From an uncultured Prevotella sp. (GTDB taxonomy: Bacteria; Bacteroidota; Bacteroidia; Bacteroidales; Bacteroidaceae), in assembly GCA_900548745.1 (NCBI GenBank), contig URLQ01000037.1:1-21171 (forward strand): a DNA stretch of 21,171 bases. The letters are read 5' to 3'. Positions within the stretch are counted from its first letter, which is position 1. The number at the start of each line of letters is the position of its first letter. The notes beneath the pieces were generated by a model that saw nothing but the letters and a program-made list of their open reading frames with translations, ran no database searches and was not told the DNA's origin. The translations under genes and the position numbers were made by a program. Positions 9,007 to 16,990 of this stretch are shown piece by piece.

Positions 9007-11178
9007 ATGAGAAACTTTCCATTTACCATAATAGCCGTTATCTTAGCCTTTGTATGCAGCACCCATGCGATAAAGGCTCAAACCACTGCAGCCAATAATG
9101 AGGACAGCAAACTGAAAAGCCTCTACATCCTTGCCAACAAGAATATTGGCAATGAGAAAAGCCTTGTATTGGCAGACAGTCTGATAAAGGCTGCAAAGAA
9201 GAAAGGTGACACGGAGACTGTATTGCTCGGCTTGTATATCAAACTAAAACACGAATACCAAAAAGACAACAATATCCAGAAAGTAGACCGAGCGGTCAAC
9301 TCTATCATTGACTTTGCAAAAAAACACAACCTTACAAAACACATCTACAGCGCAGCATCATACAAGATGACTTATCTTACCAATCATGGCAAATACAATG
9401 AAGCCATTAAATACCAATACTACATAATGGACTATGCCAAACGTCACAAGCACAACAACGGCATCGTCCTCGGACATATCTCTATGGGCAACCTGTTCCG
9501 CAAGCGCCTGAAAATTCCACAGGCAATAGAAGAATACGAACAAGCCATTGAAAGCTACAGGAAATATGACATTGACGAAGACCAGGGGCGCAACTATATA
9601 AGGATTATAGAATGCTATATAATAATAGGTATGTTTGAAAAGGCACTGGACTATTCTTCAAAGGGACTGGAACTCACAAAGAGAAAGGAAGACATCTCCG
9701 GCATTTACGGATATATGGCTTTCTGTTCGTTCATGCTCAATAATAAAGCGGACTTCAAAAAAGAATATAAGGCATACAAATCCTACAGTTCCTCTTCCAC
9801 ACCAAACATCATTCCATTCGTGGCTAACTGCATTGAGACAATGAAACTTATAGACGACGGGAAGTTCAATGAAGCTGAAAAGAAACTTAAAGCTCCCGGC
9901 ATGGGAGCCTTCAAGCAATATGTAGAGATCTCTTTATACAACAGTCAAGAGAGATACGAAGACCTACTGCAAGCCATGAGAAGGCTCCACATAAACCGTT
10001 TCGGTGACAGCAAAGGTTCTTTTACCACAGATTGGGCAAGGATGAGCGAGGCCATCAACAACAACCTTACGGAAATCGACAAGCAGCGCGCCATAAACAG
10101 AAGCTCACAACTTGAACTTACAAAGACAAGACTTGAGCTGAAGAACACGCAACTTGAGCTTTTCAGATTCAAAGATGCCGAGAAGCTTGCATGGATGGCA
10201 AGCGATGCCAAGAAGCTGACGTACAACAACGAAAGGCTCTTGTCGGAACAGTTGGCAAAGACACTCGAAAATCAAAATCTTCAACACAAGATTAATGAGC
10301 AGAAGATAAAATCAAAACGCATCACACTTGCCATCACGCTTGCCTTCACATCTCTTCTTCTGCTGCTAATGTATCTGTATCTACGCTACAATAAAAGAGC
10401 TGCCAGCATACTTAAAGAAAAGAACATGAATCTCAAGAAGACTCTTGAAGAACTGAGCATTGCCAACGACAAGGCACAAGAGTCTGACAAGAAGAAAACG
10501 GAATTCATCCAGAACATGAGTCATGAAGTGCGCACACCACTCAATGCCATTGTTGGATTCTCACAGATGCTTGCCACGGAGTCTGACACGAACCTGTCTG
10601 AAGAAGACAGGAAACAAATATCACATATCATAAACACAAACTCTGAGATTCTCAACACCATAATAACAAACATCCTTGACCTTACAAGTATTGAGAACGG
10701 CAGATATACAATAAAGGAGAACGCGGTAAACATTAACGACCTCTGCAAAAGTGCCATAGAGAGTGTCAAGCACCGCAAGGCGGAAGACGTGGAGATGATT
10801 TTCAAAACCGACATACCGGACAATTACGCCATAACAACCGACAAGGCGAGAGTCCTGCAAGTAATAACCAATTTGCTCTCCAATGCTGTCAAGAATACAG
10901 AGCACGGCAGTATAACACTTGGTTGTTCTTTGAACGAACAGTCAGGAATGGTCATGTTCTCCGTAACAGACACCGGTATCGGAATAAAGAAAGAGCAACA
11001 GGAAAAGATATTTGAACGCTTCTACAAGATAGACCATTTCAAACCAGGAACAGGTCTTGGTCTCAACATCTGCAAAGTCATCGCCGAGAAGCTGAACGGA
11101 AGTGTAGGAATAGACAGCAGCTATACAAACGGAGCACGCTTTTATTTTAGCATACCGAATGATACTTCATTTTTATAG
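9007..11178 (+). CDS. TPR-containing membrane sensor histidine kinase (second of tandem pair)
   Basis: A 723-residue paralogue of the preceding gene with the same layout. It has a signal peptide ending near KAQ (residue 25), a TPR-like periplasmic sensor, a coiled coil rich in KTRLELKNTQLEL-type heptads, one membrane helix at 439-461, and a HisKA plus HATPase kinase. Catalytic boxes are MSHEVRTPLNAIVGFS with H506, NLLSNAVKNT, DTGIGIK from 655 and GTGLGL from 681. All key residues are present, so both copies look active. The sensor halves share phrases such as KLKHEYQKDNN and LTHEYHKDNN but are clearly diverged, while the kinase halves are closer. This suggests an old tandem duplication with different ligands, or formation of heterodimers. 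There is no receiver domain or linked regulator. Confidence 0.9.
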   Translation: MRNFPFTIIAVILAFVCSTHAIKAQTTAANNEDSKLKSLYILANKNIGNEKSLVLADSLIKAAKKKGDTETVLLGLYIKLKHEYQKDNNIQKVDRAVNSIIDFAKKHNLTKHIYSAASYKMTYLTNHGKYNEAIKYQYYIMDYAKRHKHNNGIVLGHISMGNLFRKRLKIPQAIEEYEQAIESYRKYDIDEDQGRNYIRIIECYIIIGMFEKALDYSSKGLELTKRKEDISGIYGYMAFCSFMLNNKADFKKEYKAYKSYSSSSTPNIIPFVANCIETMKLIDDGKFNEAEKKLKAPGMGAFKQYVEISLYNSQERYEDLLQAMRRLHINRFGDSKGSFTTDWARMSEAINNNLTEIDKQRAINRSSQLELTKTRLELKNTQLELFRFKDAEKLAWMASDAKKLTYNNERLLSEQLAKTLENQNLQHKINEQKIKSKRITLAITLAFTSLLLLLMYLYLRYNKRAASILKEKNMNLKKTLEELSIANDKAQESDKKKTEFIQNMSHEVRTPLNAIVGFSQMLATESDTNLSEEDRKQISHIINTNSEILNTIITNILDLTSIENGRYTIKENAVNINDLCKSAIESVKHRKAEDVEMIFKTDIPDNYAITTDKARVLQVITNLLSNAVKNTEHGSITLGCSLNEQSGMVMFSVTDTGIGIKKEQQEKIFERFYKIDHFKPGTGLGLNICKVIAEKLNGSVGIDSSYTNGARFYFSIPNDTSFL

Positions 11179-11395
11179 TTCTGCACTTCCACAAATGTAT
11201 TAAAGATTCATCCGGAATATGGAGTGACTGAATCTCCTGTTTACATCACTCAAAATATCGGATGAGCCGTATTAAATCTCACACACGGGAAGCAGAGAAA
11301 TACGGTTAAAGTGAACAAGACCTTTACGAAAAATAGACCACTTTTTTCAAGACACGGGATATACCCCAAAACGCAGGCTATAAGAAGTAGAAAGA

Positions 11396-11470
11396 GAAAG
11401 TTACCGAATTTCTATGAGAAAGTTACCGACTTTCTATAGGAAAGTTACGGACTTTCTATTTAAAAGTTCC
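11396..11470. repeat. three tandem 22-bp units, each a small palindrome
   Basis: Units at 11396-11417, 11418-11439 and 11440-11461 follow GAAAGTTACCGACTTTCTATAG with two to five differences, and a partial fourth starts at 11462. Inside units two and three GAAAGT pairs with ACTTTC across five bases, and ACTTTC also pairs with the next unit's GAAAGT. The stretch can thus form several alternative stems. Confidence 0.85.
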
Positions 11471-11509
11471 AGACATGGTTTTTCTTGTCTACACCCTGTC
11501 TGGAACTTT
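11463..11509. terminator. 13-bp perfect hairpin between convergent genes
   Basis: AAAGTTCCAGACA at 11463-11475 pairs perfectly with TGTCTGGAACTTT at 11497-11509 across 21 bases. It sits where the plus-strand kinase operon and the minus-strand Sel1 gene meet, so it may stop transcription from both sides. The A/T ends of the stem would give short U-tracts on either strand. No long U-tract is present, so termination is inferred. Confidence 0.5.
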
Positions 11510-11585
11510 GGAACACTTGCAGCTGTTATTACGGTAACGCTCTGCGGAGTGACGAAAGAAATTTGATTGAAAGACATAGCCAGAT

Positions 11586-12425
11586 TTATTGCATTAGTCT
11601 TTGGGGTTGTACAATCAGTTCCAATCGCTTCACGTCATCCTCTGTCAGTTGGATATCTCCTCCGTTTCTGTAATATTCAAGAACACGAGCGGCACCCTTT
11701 CCTCCCAATACGGCATGCTTTTCGGCTTCCATATAGTATTCCGCAGCTAATTGTCTGTTCGCCTTTCCGTTTTCGTCCGGCTCATAATAGATATCGCCAA
11801 GGATAGAGTAAGCAAGCGGAACGCGGCAGGCAAGAATACCGAGCTTCGTAGCATCAGCTCTCAGTCTGCCTTTCCAATCAGGTATGGCCAACAGCATTTC
11901 CGCCAGAGAGCATCCCTGCTCCGCTGCCTCCTTCATCATGTTCCTCCCCGATATAGTGTCGCCTTGGTCAACAGCTATCATTCCGAGGAGCGTCTTTGCT
12001 TCAGGACTATCGTTCGCACGTAGAACTTGTTCTATACTGTCTGGACCCTCTTGAATATACGACTTATAGCCATCCATTAGGAGAAATAATGTTTTGTAAT
12101 CATTACCATCTGGCAAGCCGTAGATATAGGCATCCATACTATTGATTGCTCCCCGCCACTCAGCCATGTGAGCCATAGTAATCATGCCAAAGAAATCCTT
12201 CTTCACTCCAAATCCATCTCGATAGCAGTCTGCCAGTTTCAGATATGCCGAACCATCGCCCAAACGAGCTTGATAGAGCAATGACATGATTGTATCTTGG
12301 GGAGCATCAGTCATGCTCTTATGCTCTGTCAACTTTGTTGAAGAAGCCGTTTCTTCCATTATCTGTTGTTCTGAACAACTTGCAAGAAGCAACATCATTA
12401 TTATATATAAGCACCAATTCTTCAT
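11586..12425 (-). CDS. Sel1-repeat-like lipoprotein
   Basis: A 279-residue predicted lipoprotein. The N terminus MKNWCLYIIMMLLLASC is a signal sequence with a lipobox and lipidated C17. The rest is helical with Sel1-like units, for example AYLKLADCYRDGFGV, and SILGDIYYEPDENG followed by AAEYYMEAEKHAVLGG. Sel1 repeats usually act as protein-binding scaffolds, so an envelope protein-interaction role is likely; no catalytic motif is seen. The ATG lies directly at the end of a spacer repeat that recurs twice further right, which fixes the start. The lead-in and first two codons (ATGAAG or ATGAAA type) resemble those of the pseudogene starting at 15521. This suggests both sit in the same kind of cassette slot. 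Confidence 0.75.
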   Translation of the reverse strand: MKNWCLYIIMMLLLASCSEQQIMEETASSTKLTEHKSMTDAPQDTIMSLLYQARLGDGSAYLKLADCYRDGFGVKKDFFGMITMAHMAEWRGAINSMDAYIYGLPDGNDYKTLFLLMDGYKSYIQEGPDSIEQVLRANDSPEAKTLLGMIAVDQGDTISGRNMMKEAAEQGCSLAEMLLAIPDWKGRLRADATKLGILACRVPLAYSILGDIYYEPDENGKANRQLAAEYYMEAEKHAVLGGKGAARVLEYYRNGGDIQLTEDDVKRLELIVQPQRLMQ

Positions 12426-12520
12426 ATCTCAACACCCTAATCCGTGTCGGGCACAACTTATAAGTTTGTCATTTTGTCTGTTTATGATAATATGGATGGA
12501 AAAGTAACCTTCAATCTATC
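12426..12520 (-). repeat. spacer repeat, copy A
   Basis: Read on the plus strand it contains TAATCCGTGTCGGGCACAAC at 12438-12457, then a TTATAAGTTTGTC segment, a GTTTATGA segment and AAGTAACC near 12502. The same order occurs in copies at 15521-15609 and 20523-20601. On the minus strand it directly precedes the lipoprotein start, so it acts as that gene's leader and may hold its promoter. Copy A is the most diverged, with an insertion near 12470 and differences after 12487. Confidence 0.85.
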
Positions 12521-12602
12521 ACATAATATTCATATTTCTATCTGATAATAGGTTATGAAATCTTTTGGTTGTGTATATAAGTCTTTTTATTCGTTTTCTT
12601 TG

Positions 12603-12832
12603 TTATTCAATATCCACTCTTGCCACCTCATCCACATTTTTTATCCTGCGGATATTGTCGATGGCTTGCTGTAGTTCATTTGAAGAATGTACCTCAAAAT
12701 CGACAGTGGTTTCCACTATGCGGTCTTTTGTTTCCGTCAGAAGTTTCGAGATGGAGAGGTTCTGCTGCTCTGTAATGCAAGCCAGATAGCGTCCACATCG
12801 GCTTGTATCTTCTTTTCATACTTCTCGTTCAT
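12603..12832 (-). pseudogene. RelA/SpoT C-terminal ACT-domain fragment
   Basis: A minus-strand frame open at 12815-12603 encodes 70 residues ending in a natural stop. The text CITEQQNLSISKLLTETKD then VETTVDFEVHSSNELQQAI then RRIKNVDEVARVDIE matches the ACT domain at the C terminus of RelA/SpoT (p)ppGpp enzymes. No synthetase, hydrolase or TGS domain precedes it. An ATG at 12832, a few bases after the upstream gene's stop, opens a different frame (MNEKYEKKIQADVDAIWLAL) that ends within 31 codons, so the two parts are out of frame with each other. It is most simply a leftover 3' end of a relA/spoT copy brought in by recombination. A free-standing ACT regulator is a weaker alternative because no good start precedes the ACT frame. 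Confidence 0.6.
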
Positions 12833-12838
12833 AGTCTT

Positions 12839-14347
12839 TTATCGTTCATTATAATAGTGTGGAAGAGTGATTGATATTATATCAACTTTCTTCAGAAAAC
12901 GTGAGATTTTTTGCACAAGCATTTCTGCCTCCTTTGGTTTGGGCATGTTTTCTCTCGCAAGTGTCACATGAATGTTATAGACTGCGGAATCATTTGTGGT
13001 CGCATCGTGTGTATAGCTAAGTGATTTCAGCATACACCATTCCAATCTGATAAAAGAGTCACGAACTATTGTTCCTGGAGTACAAGAGACGGAATCTGTT
13101 GGTATAAACGCTTCCTTGTCATCGTAGTCGTAAATGACAGATCCATTTTTCAAAGCCTTGATATGGGTGCGTACTTGGCTGTTCTTTGCTTCTATTAGTC
13201 TTACTTCAAGTCTTTCATCAGATTTATAGTCATACTCCGAGAGGTGTTCTTCTACCATTTGACAGATACTGTCCTGTAGTTGATGGCTAATATGATTGTC
13301 TGTACGATACTCGTTATTACAGATGTCATAGAGGGTGTAATATCCGTTCTTACGCAGTTCCAACTCGCCAAACCAATGTCTTGCTGTATGATAGACGATA
13401 GACTCATACTCCGGTTTCACCAACAGGCCGTATCTGTCACGCAGTCCTATCTTCCCTGTTTTCTTGTCCTCTATGCTGAATATGCCTGGATAGGTGTCAA
13501 GAGTATAATATCCTGTTCTTCCTACATTGAAGCATGTGTATTGGTTGTTGCCTATTGCCAAACTTGGCAACATTATACCCACATAGATGGCAGACATAAC
13601 GGACAGTAACAATTTTTTCTTGTCCTGGTAGAATGAACTACATACATAGATCACCATGCTAAAACTGATGCCCAACATGGCCATTCGCAACAGTCCGGCA
13701 TGGGTTTGGGCAAAGAAGAATATCAGCATGGATATAACCAACACCCACACTTTTCCTTTCTCCAATCCATAATATCTTTTAAGCAGATGGAAACTCAGTG
13801 TCGGAGCCACGACACTGGCGAACAGACATATCCTCGCATTCATAGCAAGACCAGCATACAATGTGCCTGTTGTTATCAACAGTAGGGAACAGAATGTCCT
13901 TGCAGTTTTATCCGTCCAGAGCAGTTTGCCAAGTGCGTCTTTCCATGTCAAGGTGTCTGTCAGAAAACCCTTACGTAAGATATTGACGAGGAAGACCGCC
14001 AAAGGAACTACCCACAACCATGTGGCAACTGCTGAAGTAAGCCCTACATACCACCATTGGTCAAAGTCGATGTTCAACAATGGAAATACTTTTGAGGCAA
14101 GCTCATTAAGTTTTATGTCAAGTTCTGTACTGACAGCAAAGGCTGTCAAACCCATGAACAGCAGTCCAGAAACCCATGACTTCCTTTCCCTATGGTAAAG
14201 CGTGAACGAGAGCAGCAGACGTGACATAATAAGTAACATTACAATCCATGTTGCAGGAGTAGCGACCCATGCTATTCTGCTTCCCAATGCGGCTATAGTC
14301 CACAATGAACAGATAGCCAAATCAATTTCTAATAGTATCTTTCTCAT
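12839..14347 (-). CDS. multi-pass membrane protein with WG-like C-terminal domain
   Basis: A 502-residue protein of unknown function. The first 270 or so residues contain about eight to nine hydrophobic helices, for example WVATPATWIVMLLIM, WLWVVPLAVFLVNIL and VWVLVISMLIFFFA. The soluble C-terminal half includes GKIGLRDRYGLLVKPEYESI, which resembles a WG repeat unit, followed by a region with no motif I know. The start lies 12 bases after the stop of the PP2C phosphatase gene on the same strand, so the two form an operon. This suggests the membrane protein is a target or partner of phosphatase signalling, which is inference. A truncated ACT fragment follows its stop within seven bases. Confidence 0.65.
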   Translation of the reverse strand: MRKILLEIDLAICSLWTIAALGSRIAWVATPATWIVMLLIMSRLLLSFTLYHRERKSWVSGLLFMGLTAFAVSTELDIKLNELASKVFPLLNIDFDQWWYVGLTSAVATWLWVVPLAVFLVNILRKGFLTDTLTWKDALGKLLWTDKTARTFCSLLLITTGTLYAGLAMNARICLFASVVAPTLSFHLLKRYYGLEKGKVWVLVISMLIFFFAQTHAGLLRMAMLGISFSMVIYVCSSFYQDKKKLLLSVMSAIYVGIMLPSLAIGNNQYTCFNVGRTGYYTLDTYPGIFSIEDKKTGKIGLRDRYGLLVKPEYESIVYHTARHWFGELELRKNGYYTLYDICNNEYRTDNHISHQLQDSICQMVEEHLSEYDYKSDERLEVRLIEAKNSQVRTHIKALKNGSVIYDYDDKEAFIPTDSVSCTPGTIVRDSFIRLEWCMLKSLSYTHDATTNDSAVYNIHVTLARENMPKPKEAEMLVQKISRFLKKVDIISITLPHYYNER

Positions 14348-14359
14348 CTTATCTTTATT

Positions 14360-15043
14360 TTATTCTATTTCCATCAATATTGCCGTATAGTTGTCATCAC
14401 CTCGTTTTTGACAGAGAAAGTCAAATACATCAAGTATCTCTTCCAAGGGCTTGTCGTCCAACATCCTTGCTTGCAGGATGTCTGGAGCTATGCTTTTGTA
14501 TAGTCCGTCCGAACACAGCAACACTCTGTCACTAACCTGTAGCTGGATTTGTCGAATATCTGGTACAGCCACTTCCGGGCGGTAAGAGAAGAAGCATTTG
14601 GCAACAATCTCCCATCCGAAATCAAGCCGAATATGGTCTTTTGTCTGATAAAGTAATCCATCACCAGGTCTTTGTACATAACAACGACTATCACCAATAT
14701 GTGCAATGGTTGCCACATCGTTCTCAATACTTACCATGACCATGGTCGTACCCATCTCTGCATGATGAAGTTCAAATGTCTTTTTGTCAATTGCACAACT
14801 CGCTTTCTTGCAAGCAAGTTTCACCTTTGAGTCGCAATCGGGCATACTGATATGCTTCTTCCAAAAGTCAGATATAGTATTGCATACCGTTTCACTGGCT
14901 GTCTCTCCAAAGGAATGACCGCCCATACCGTCACAGACTATTCCCATGAAGCAATTGTGCTCTGGCATTTCCAAAACGTTAAAGCAATCTTCATTATTGC
15001 TTCGCCGACCAGTCTTGCTTATTGTTGCATATTTTATCTCCAT
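14360..15043 (-). CDS. PP2C-family Ser/Thr protein phosphatase
   Basis: A 227-residue cytoplasmic metal-dependent phosphatase that removes phosphate from serine or threonine. The PP2C motifs are complete: RRSNNED with E18 and D19, CDGMGGH with D38 and G39 for metal binding, GTTMVMV at 98-104, HIGDSR with D118, CSDGL with D179, and the final DDN with D217 and N218. It should be active. The frame could start further upstream at 15100, but that would place a 14-bp inverted repeat within coding sequence. I chose the ATG at 15043 because MEIKYATISKTGRRSNNEDC is the normal N terminus. The membrane protein gene follows 12 bases downstream. No partner Ser/Thr kinase is in the window, so the substrate is unknown. 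Confidence 0.9.
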   Translation of the reverse strand: MEIKYATISKTGRRSNNEDCFNVLEMPEHNCFMGIVCDGMGGHSFGETASETVCNTISDFWKKHISMPDCDSKVKLACKKASCAIDKKTFELHHAEMGTTMVMVSIENDVATIAHIGDSRCYVQRPGDGLLYQTKDHIRLDFGWEIVAKCFFSYRPEVAVPDIRQIQLQVSDRVLLCSDGLYKSIAPDILQARMLDDKPLEEILDVFDFLCQKRGDDNYTAILMEIE

Positions 15044-15064
15044 ATTAATGTTAGTTATATGAAT

Positions 15065-15119
15065 AAGGCTCGTTTCAAGTGGTAAGCCTTGACAAGACAC
15101 CTACATTGAAACGAGCCTT
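15065..15119 (-). promoter_or_regulatory. 14-bp perfect hairpin upstream of the PP2C gene
   Basis: AAGGCTCGTTTCAA at 15065-15078 pairs exactly with TTGAAACGAGCCTT at 15106-15119 over a 27-base loop. AAGGCT at 15065-15070 can instead pair with AGCCTT at 15085-15090, giving two exclusive folds. It may end transcription of the decayed gene to its right or act as a leader structure for the phosphatase operon. No clear U-tract follows on the minus strand. Confidence 0.5.
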
Positions 15120-15180
15120 GTATTATATATGTGTATTCAAAGTGTTGGCTATCCCCTTGCCAGTTTTTTTTCTTTATGTG

Positions 15181-15521
15181 TCATTTTAGTGTAATATCAT
15201 CCGTTACTTCCATATCATCGTATTTATCATCCCAGTATATCATTGGTGCCAATTCTTCCCTTAATTCAGGGAATTGATACTATCTTAACTTTTCCAATTT
15301 GTTTTCAACTTCATCTTATGACTTTGCAAATACAAAACTACAATGCCAATAATTGTCGCTGAGATAATCACATTCATCAAACCAAAGATGATGTTTCACA
15401 AACTGTCTTACATATACACCATTCTTGGGTATTTCATTACGCAAATAGTGTTCAATCTCATAAATACCTTAAACGTAGTTCCGAGGACATGTATCTGCTC
15501 TGTAATCTTAATTGTCTTCAT
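15181..15521 (-). pseudogene. decayed gene of about 113 codons, one frameshift and two internal stops
   Basis: The ATG at 15521 directly follows spacer copy B and opens MKTIKITEQIHVLGTTFKVF. One missing base in a T run then shifts the frame. From there the text reads YEIEHYLRNEIPKNGVYVRQ and FVKHHLWFDECDYLSDNYWH to SFVFAKS, then TAA. In the same frame it continues DEVENKLEKLR, then TAG, then YQFPELREELAPMIYWDD and MEVTDDITLK with a final TGA at 15181. Adding one base makes the whole span an exact number of codons. Coding-like text on both sides of each defect is the evidence for a pseudogene rather than chance. I do not recognise the family. A sequencing error could explain the frameshift but hardly the two stops as well. 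Confidence 0.7.
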
Positions 15522-15609
15522 ATCTCAATACCCTAATCCGTGTCGGGCGCAACTTCTAAGTTTGTCTGTTTATGAGATATAGAGATCAGAAGTAACCATA
15601 TCCTATCAG
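15521..15609 (-). repeat. spacer repeat, copy B
   Basis: On the plus strand it contains TAATCCGTGTCGGGCGCAAC at 15534-15553, followed by TTCTAAGTTTG, GTTTATGAGATATAGAG, AGTAACCATA and TCCTATCA. It is near identical to copy C over about 75 bases and shares the lead-in ATCTCAAYACCC with copy A. It contains the small palindrome AACTTCTAAGTT. On the minus strand it precedes the start of the decayed gene. Confidence 0.9.
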
Positions 15610-15686
15610 AAAAAAAATTCTTATTTTTCTATAAAGCTCACTTTGTTCAAACATTGCTTTGTAAGCACGATGAATCAAATGTCTCA

Positions 15687-16943
15687 TTATACACCATTTA
15701 GCACCCATTTCCAAACAGGCACGACCTCTATTTTCAACCCATCGCGCTCCATCACTCCCTCGTCCTCGTATGTCACAATCATTGCCTTTTTCAGAGGATA
15801 TAAAGAATTAAGGGCTACCAAGGCTTTTACCTCACGTTCCAATGTAGACTCGTCGCTCATTCTATAACTGGCTTGAACAGCCAGACCCTCGTCGGGTACA
15901 TAGAAGTCAACTTCAATATTGCGGTTGAAATAATAGATGCCACTGCCATACTTCTTATATAATGTTATGGCACATAGGTTTTCAAGCAACAGTGTGTCAG
16001 GGTTGTTGATGAAGAGGTGCAACAGTCCGTTGTCCACAAAATAGTGCTTCTTCACCGTTTCTTTTTCTGTGAACTTAGAGGCATAGTTGTCCAATGATAT
16101 CAACAGACAAGACTCCTGCAAATATCTCACATACTCCATAATGGTTGACGCACTGCATCGAACACCTGTCGACTTAACCAAGTTGCTCAATCTGTTCAAC
16201 GAGCAGGGTTGCATCACGCTTTCTGCCAAACGACGCACACACAGACGCAGGGCATCCTCGTTCTTTATCTTATGGCGCACAATAAGGTCATTGAAGAATA
16301 TGCGGTTGTACAAGCTGTTGAGCCAGATGCGCTTCTCGCGGAAGTTGACCAATTCCGGGAACCCCCCCCATTCAAAGTAAGTTCTGAAATGACGCTGCAA
16401 CTCATTAGCCTTCCTACCATACTGCCATCCTCCTGCAATGTTTACACCAACAGCCGTAAGGTATTCGTTAAAGCTATACGGAAAGACATTCACACTAAGA
16501 TACCTGCCTCCCAAAACGGTCTCTATGTCACGGCTCAGCATCTTGGCATTGCTTCCCGTAACATAAACACGATACTTCAAGTTAGCAAGACGACGTGCAA
16601 AGTTAGCCCAACCATCCACATTCTGTATCTCATCAAAGAAGAATATCGGCTGACCGCTATACATGCTGTGATAGGCTTGAATTATGAGATCGAAATCTGT
16701 AGCAGCCATCCCTTGCAGACGCTCGTCGTCGAAGTTTACATAAACAATGTCCTCCAAAAGCTTTCCTTCTGCCAATAATTGCTGCACACGTTGATACAAC
16801 AAGTAGGACTTTCCTGCCTGTCTTACACCCACAAACACATAGTTGCCATACTCTTCCAAGTCAAGGGGACGCTCCACCAACGGTATGCTTCCTATATATT
16901 CTTGATTCTCAGAGATTATCGTTCTAAATATTTCCTTATCCAT
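15687..16943 (-). CDS. AAA_14/DUF4143-type P-loop ATPase
   Basis: A 418-residue ATPase of the family common in Bacteroidetes and archaea whose role is still unsettled. The N-terminal AAA domain has Walker A GVRQAGKS at 39-46 and Walker B FFFDEIQ with D104 and E105. The segment VYVTGSNAKMLS acts as sensor 1, and GGRYLSVNVFPYSFNEYL follows, which is typical. The C-terminal DUF4143-like part ends in a degenerate PD-(D/E)XK fold: IEVDFYVPDEGLAVQASY keeps the Glu-Val-Asp but has Gln where the family often has Glu before the lysine position. Start at 16943 is fixed by a strong promoter only about 17 bases upstream, implying a very short leader. The promoter lies in an inverted repeat shared with the far side of the SUMF1 gene. 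Confidence 0.85.
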   Translation of the reverse strand: MDKEIFRTIISENQEYIGSIPLVERPLDLEEYGNYVFVGVRQAGKSYLLYQRVQQLLAEGKLLEDIVYVNFDDERLQGMAATDFDLIIQAYHSMYSGQPIFFFDEIQNVDGWANFARRLANLKYRVYVTGSNAKMLSRDIETVLGGRYLSVNVFPYSFNEYLTAVGVNIAGGWQYGRKANELQRHFRTYFEWGGFPELVNFREKRIWLNSLYNRIFFNDLIVRHKIKNEDALRLCVRRLAESVMQPCSLNRLSNLVKSTGVRCSASTIMEYVRYLQESCLLISLDNYASKFTEKETVKKHYFVDNGLLHLFINNPDTLLLENLCAITLYKKYGSGIYYFNRNIEVDFYVPDEGLAVQASYRMSDESTLEREVKALVALNSLYPLKKAMIVTYEDEGVMERDGLKIEVVPVWKWVLNGV

Positions 16944-16959
16944 ACTCTGCTTTTTCCTA

Positions 16960-16990
16960 CAAAGATATGATTTTTATTCGGTGGCGCAAA
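16960..16990 (-). promoter_or_regulatory. Bacteroidetes-type promoter for the ATPase gene
   Basis: On the minus strand TTTG (16987-16990) is followed by 19 bases and then TATCTTTG (16960-16967), an exact match to the Bacteroidetes vegetative consensus TTTG-N19-TAnnTTTG. The predicted start of transcription is near 16953, ten bases before the ATG. Two TTTTTATTCGGTG direct repeats overlap the region and could be operators. Confidence 0.8.

Larger units (their letters stand above)
11179..11585. other. convergent intergenic region, no convincing gene
   Basis: This lies between the end of the second kinase (plus) and the end of the Sel1 lipoprotein (minus). It holds a weak seven-base inverted repeat, TCATCCG at 11208-11214 and CGGATGA at 11259-11265, a short GTG-started frame at 11311-11439 that runs into a tandem repeat, the repeat itself, and a strong hairpin. 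I regard the short frame as a by-product of repeat sequence. Confidence 0.6.

Noticed and set aside
11311..11439. GTG-started 42-codon frame (MNKTFTKNRPLFSRHGIYPK...)
   Set aside because: Its 3' half is the 22-bp repeat, and no ribosome binding site or domain supports it; probably repeat sequence that happens to stay open.
11396..11470. CRISPR-like array
   Set aside because: Units are directly adjacent with no unique spacers, and no cas genes are nearby. The Cas4-like domain at 3299-6766 belongs to a Dna2-type fusion.
12565..12789. Plus-strand frame of 74 codons in the gap after the Sel1 gene
   Set aside because: The same stretch encodes an ACT-domain match on the minus strand, which explains its openness.
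13863..14198. Plus-strand frame of 111 codons across the membrane protein gene
   Set aside because: It overlaps a well supported minus-strand gene with a clear hydrophobic pattern.
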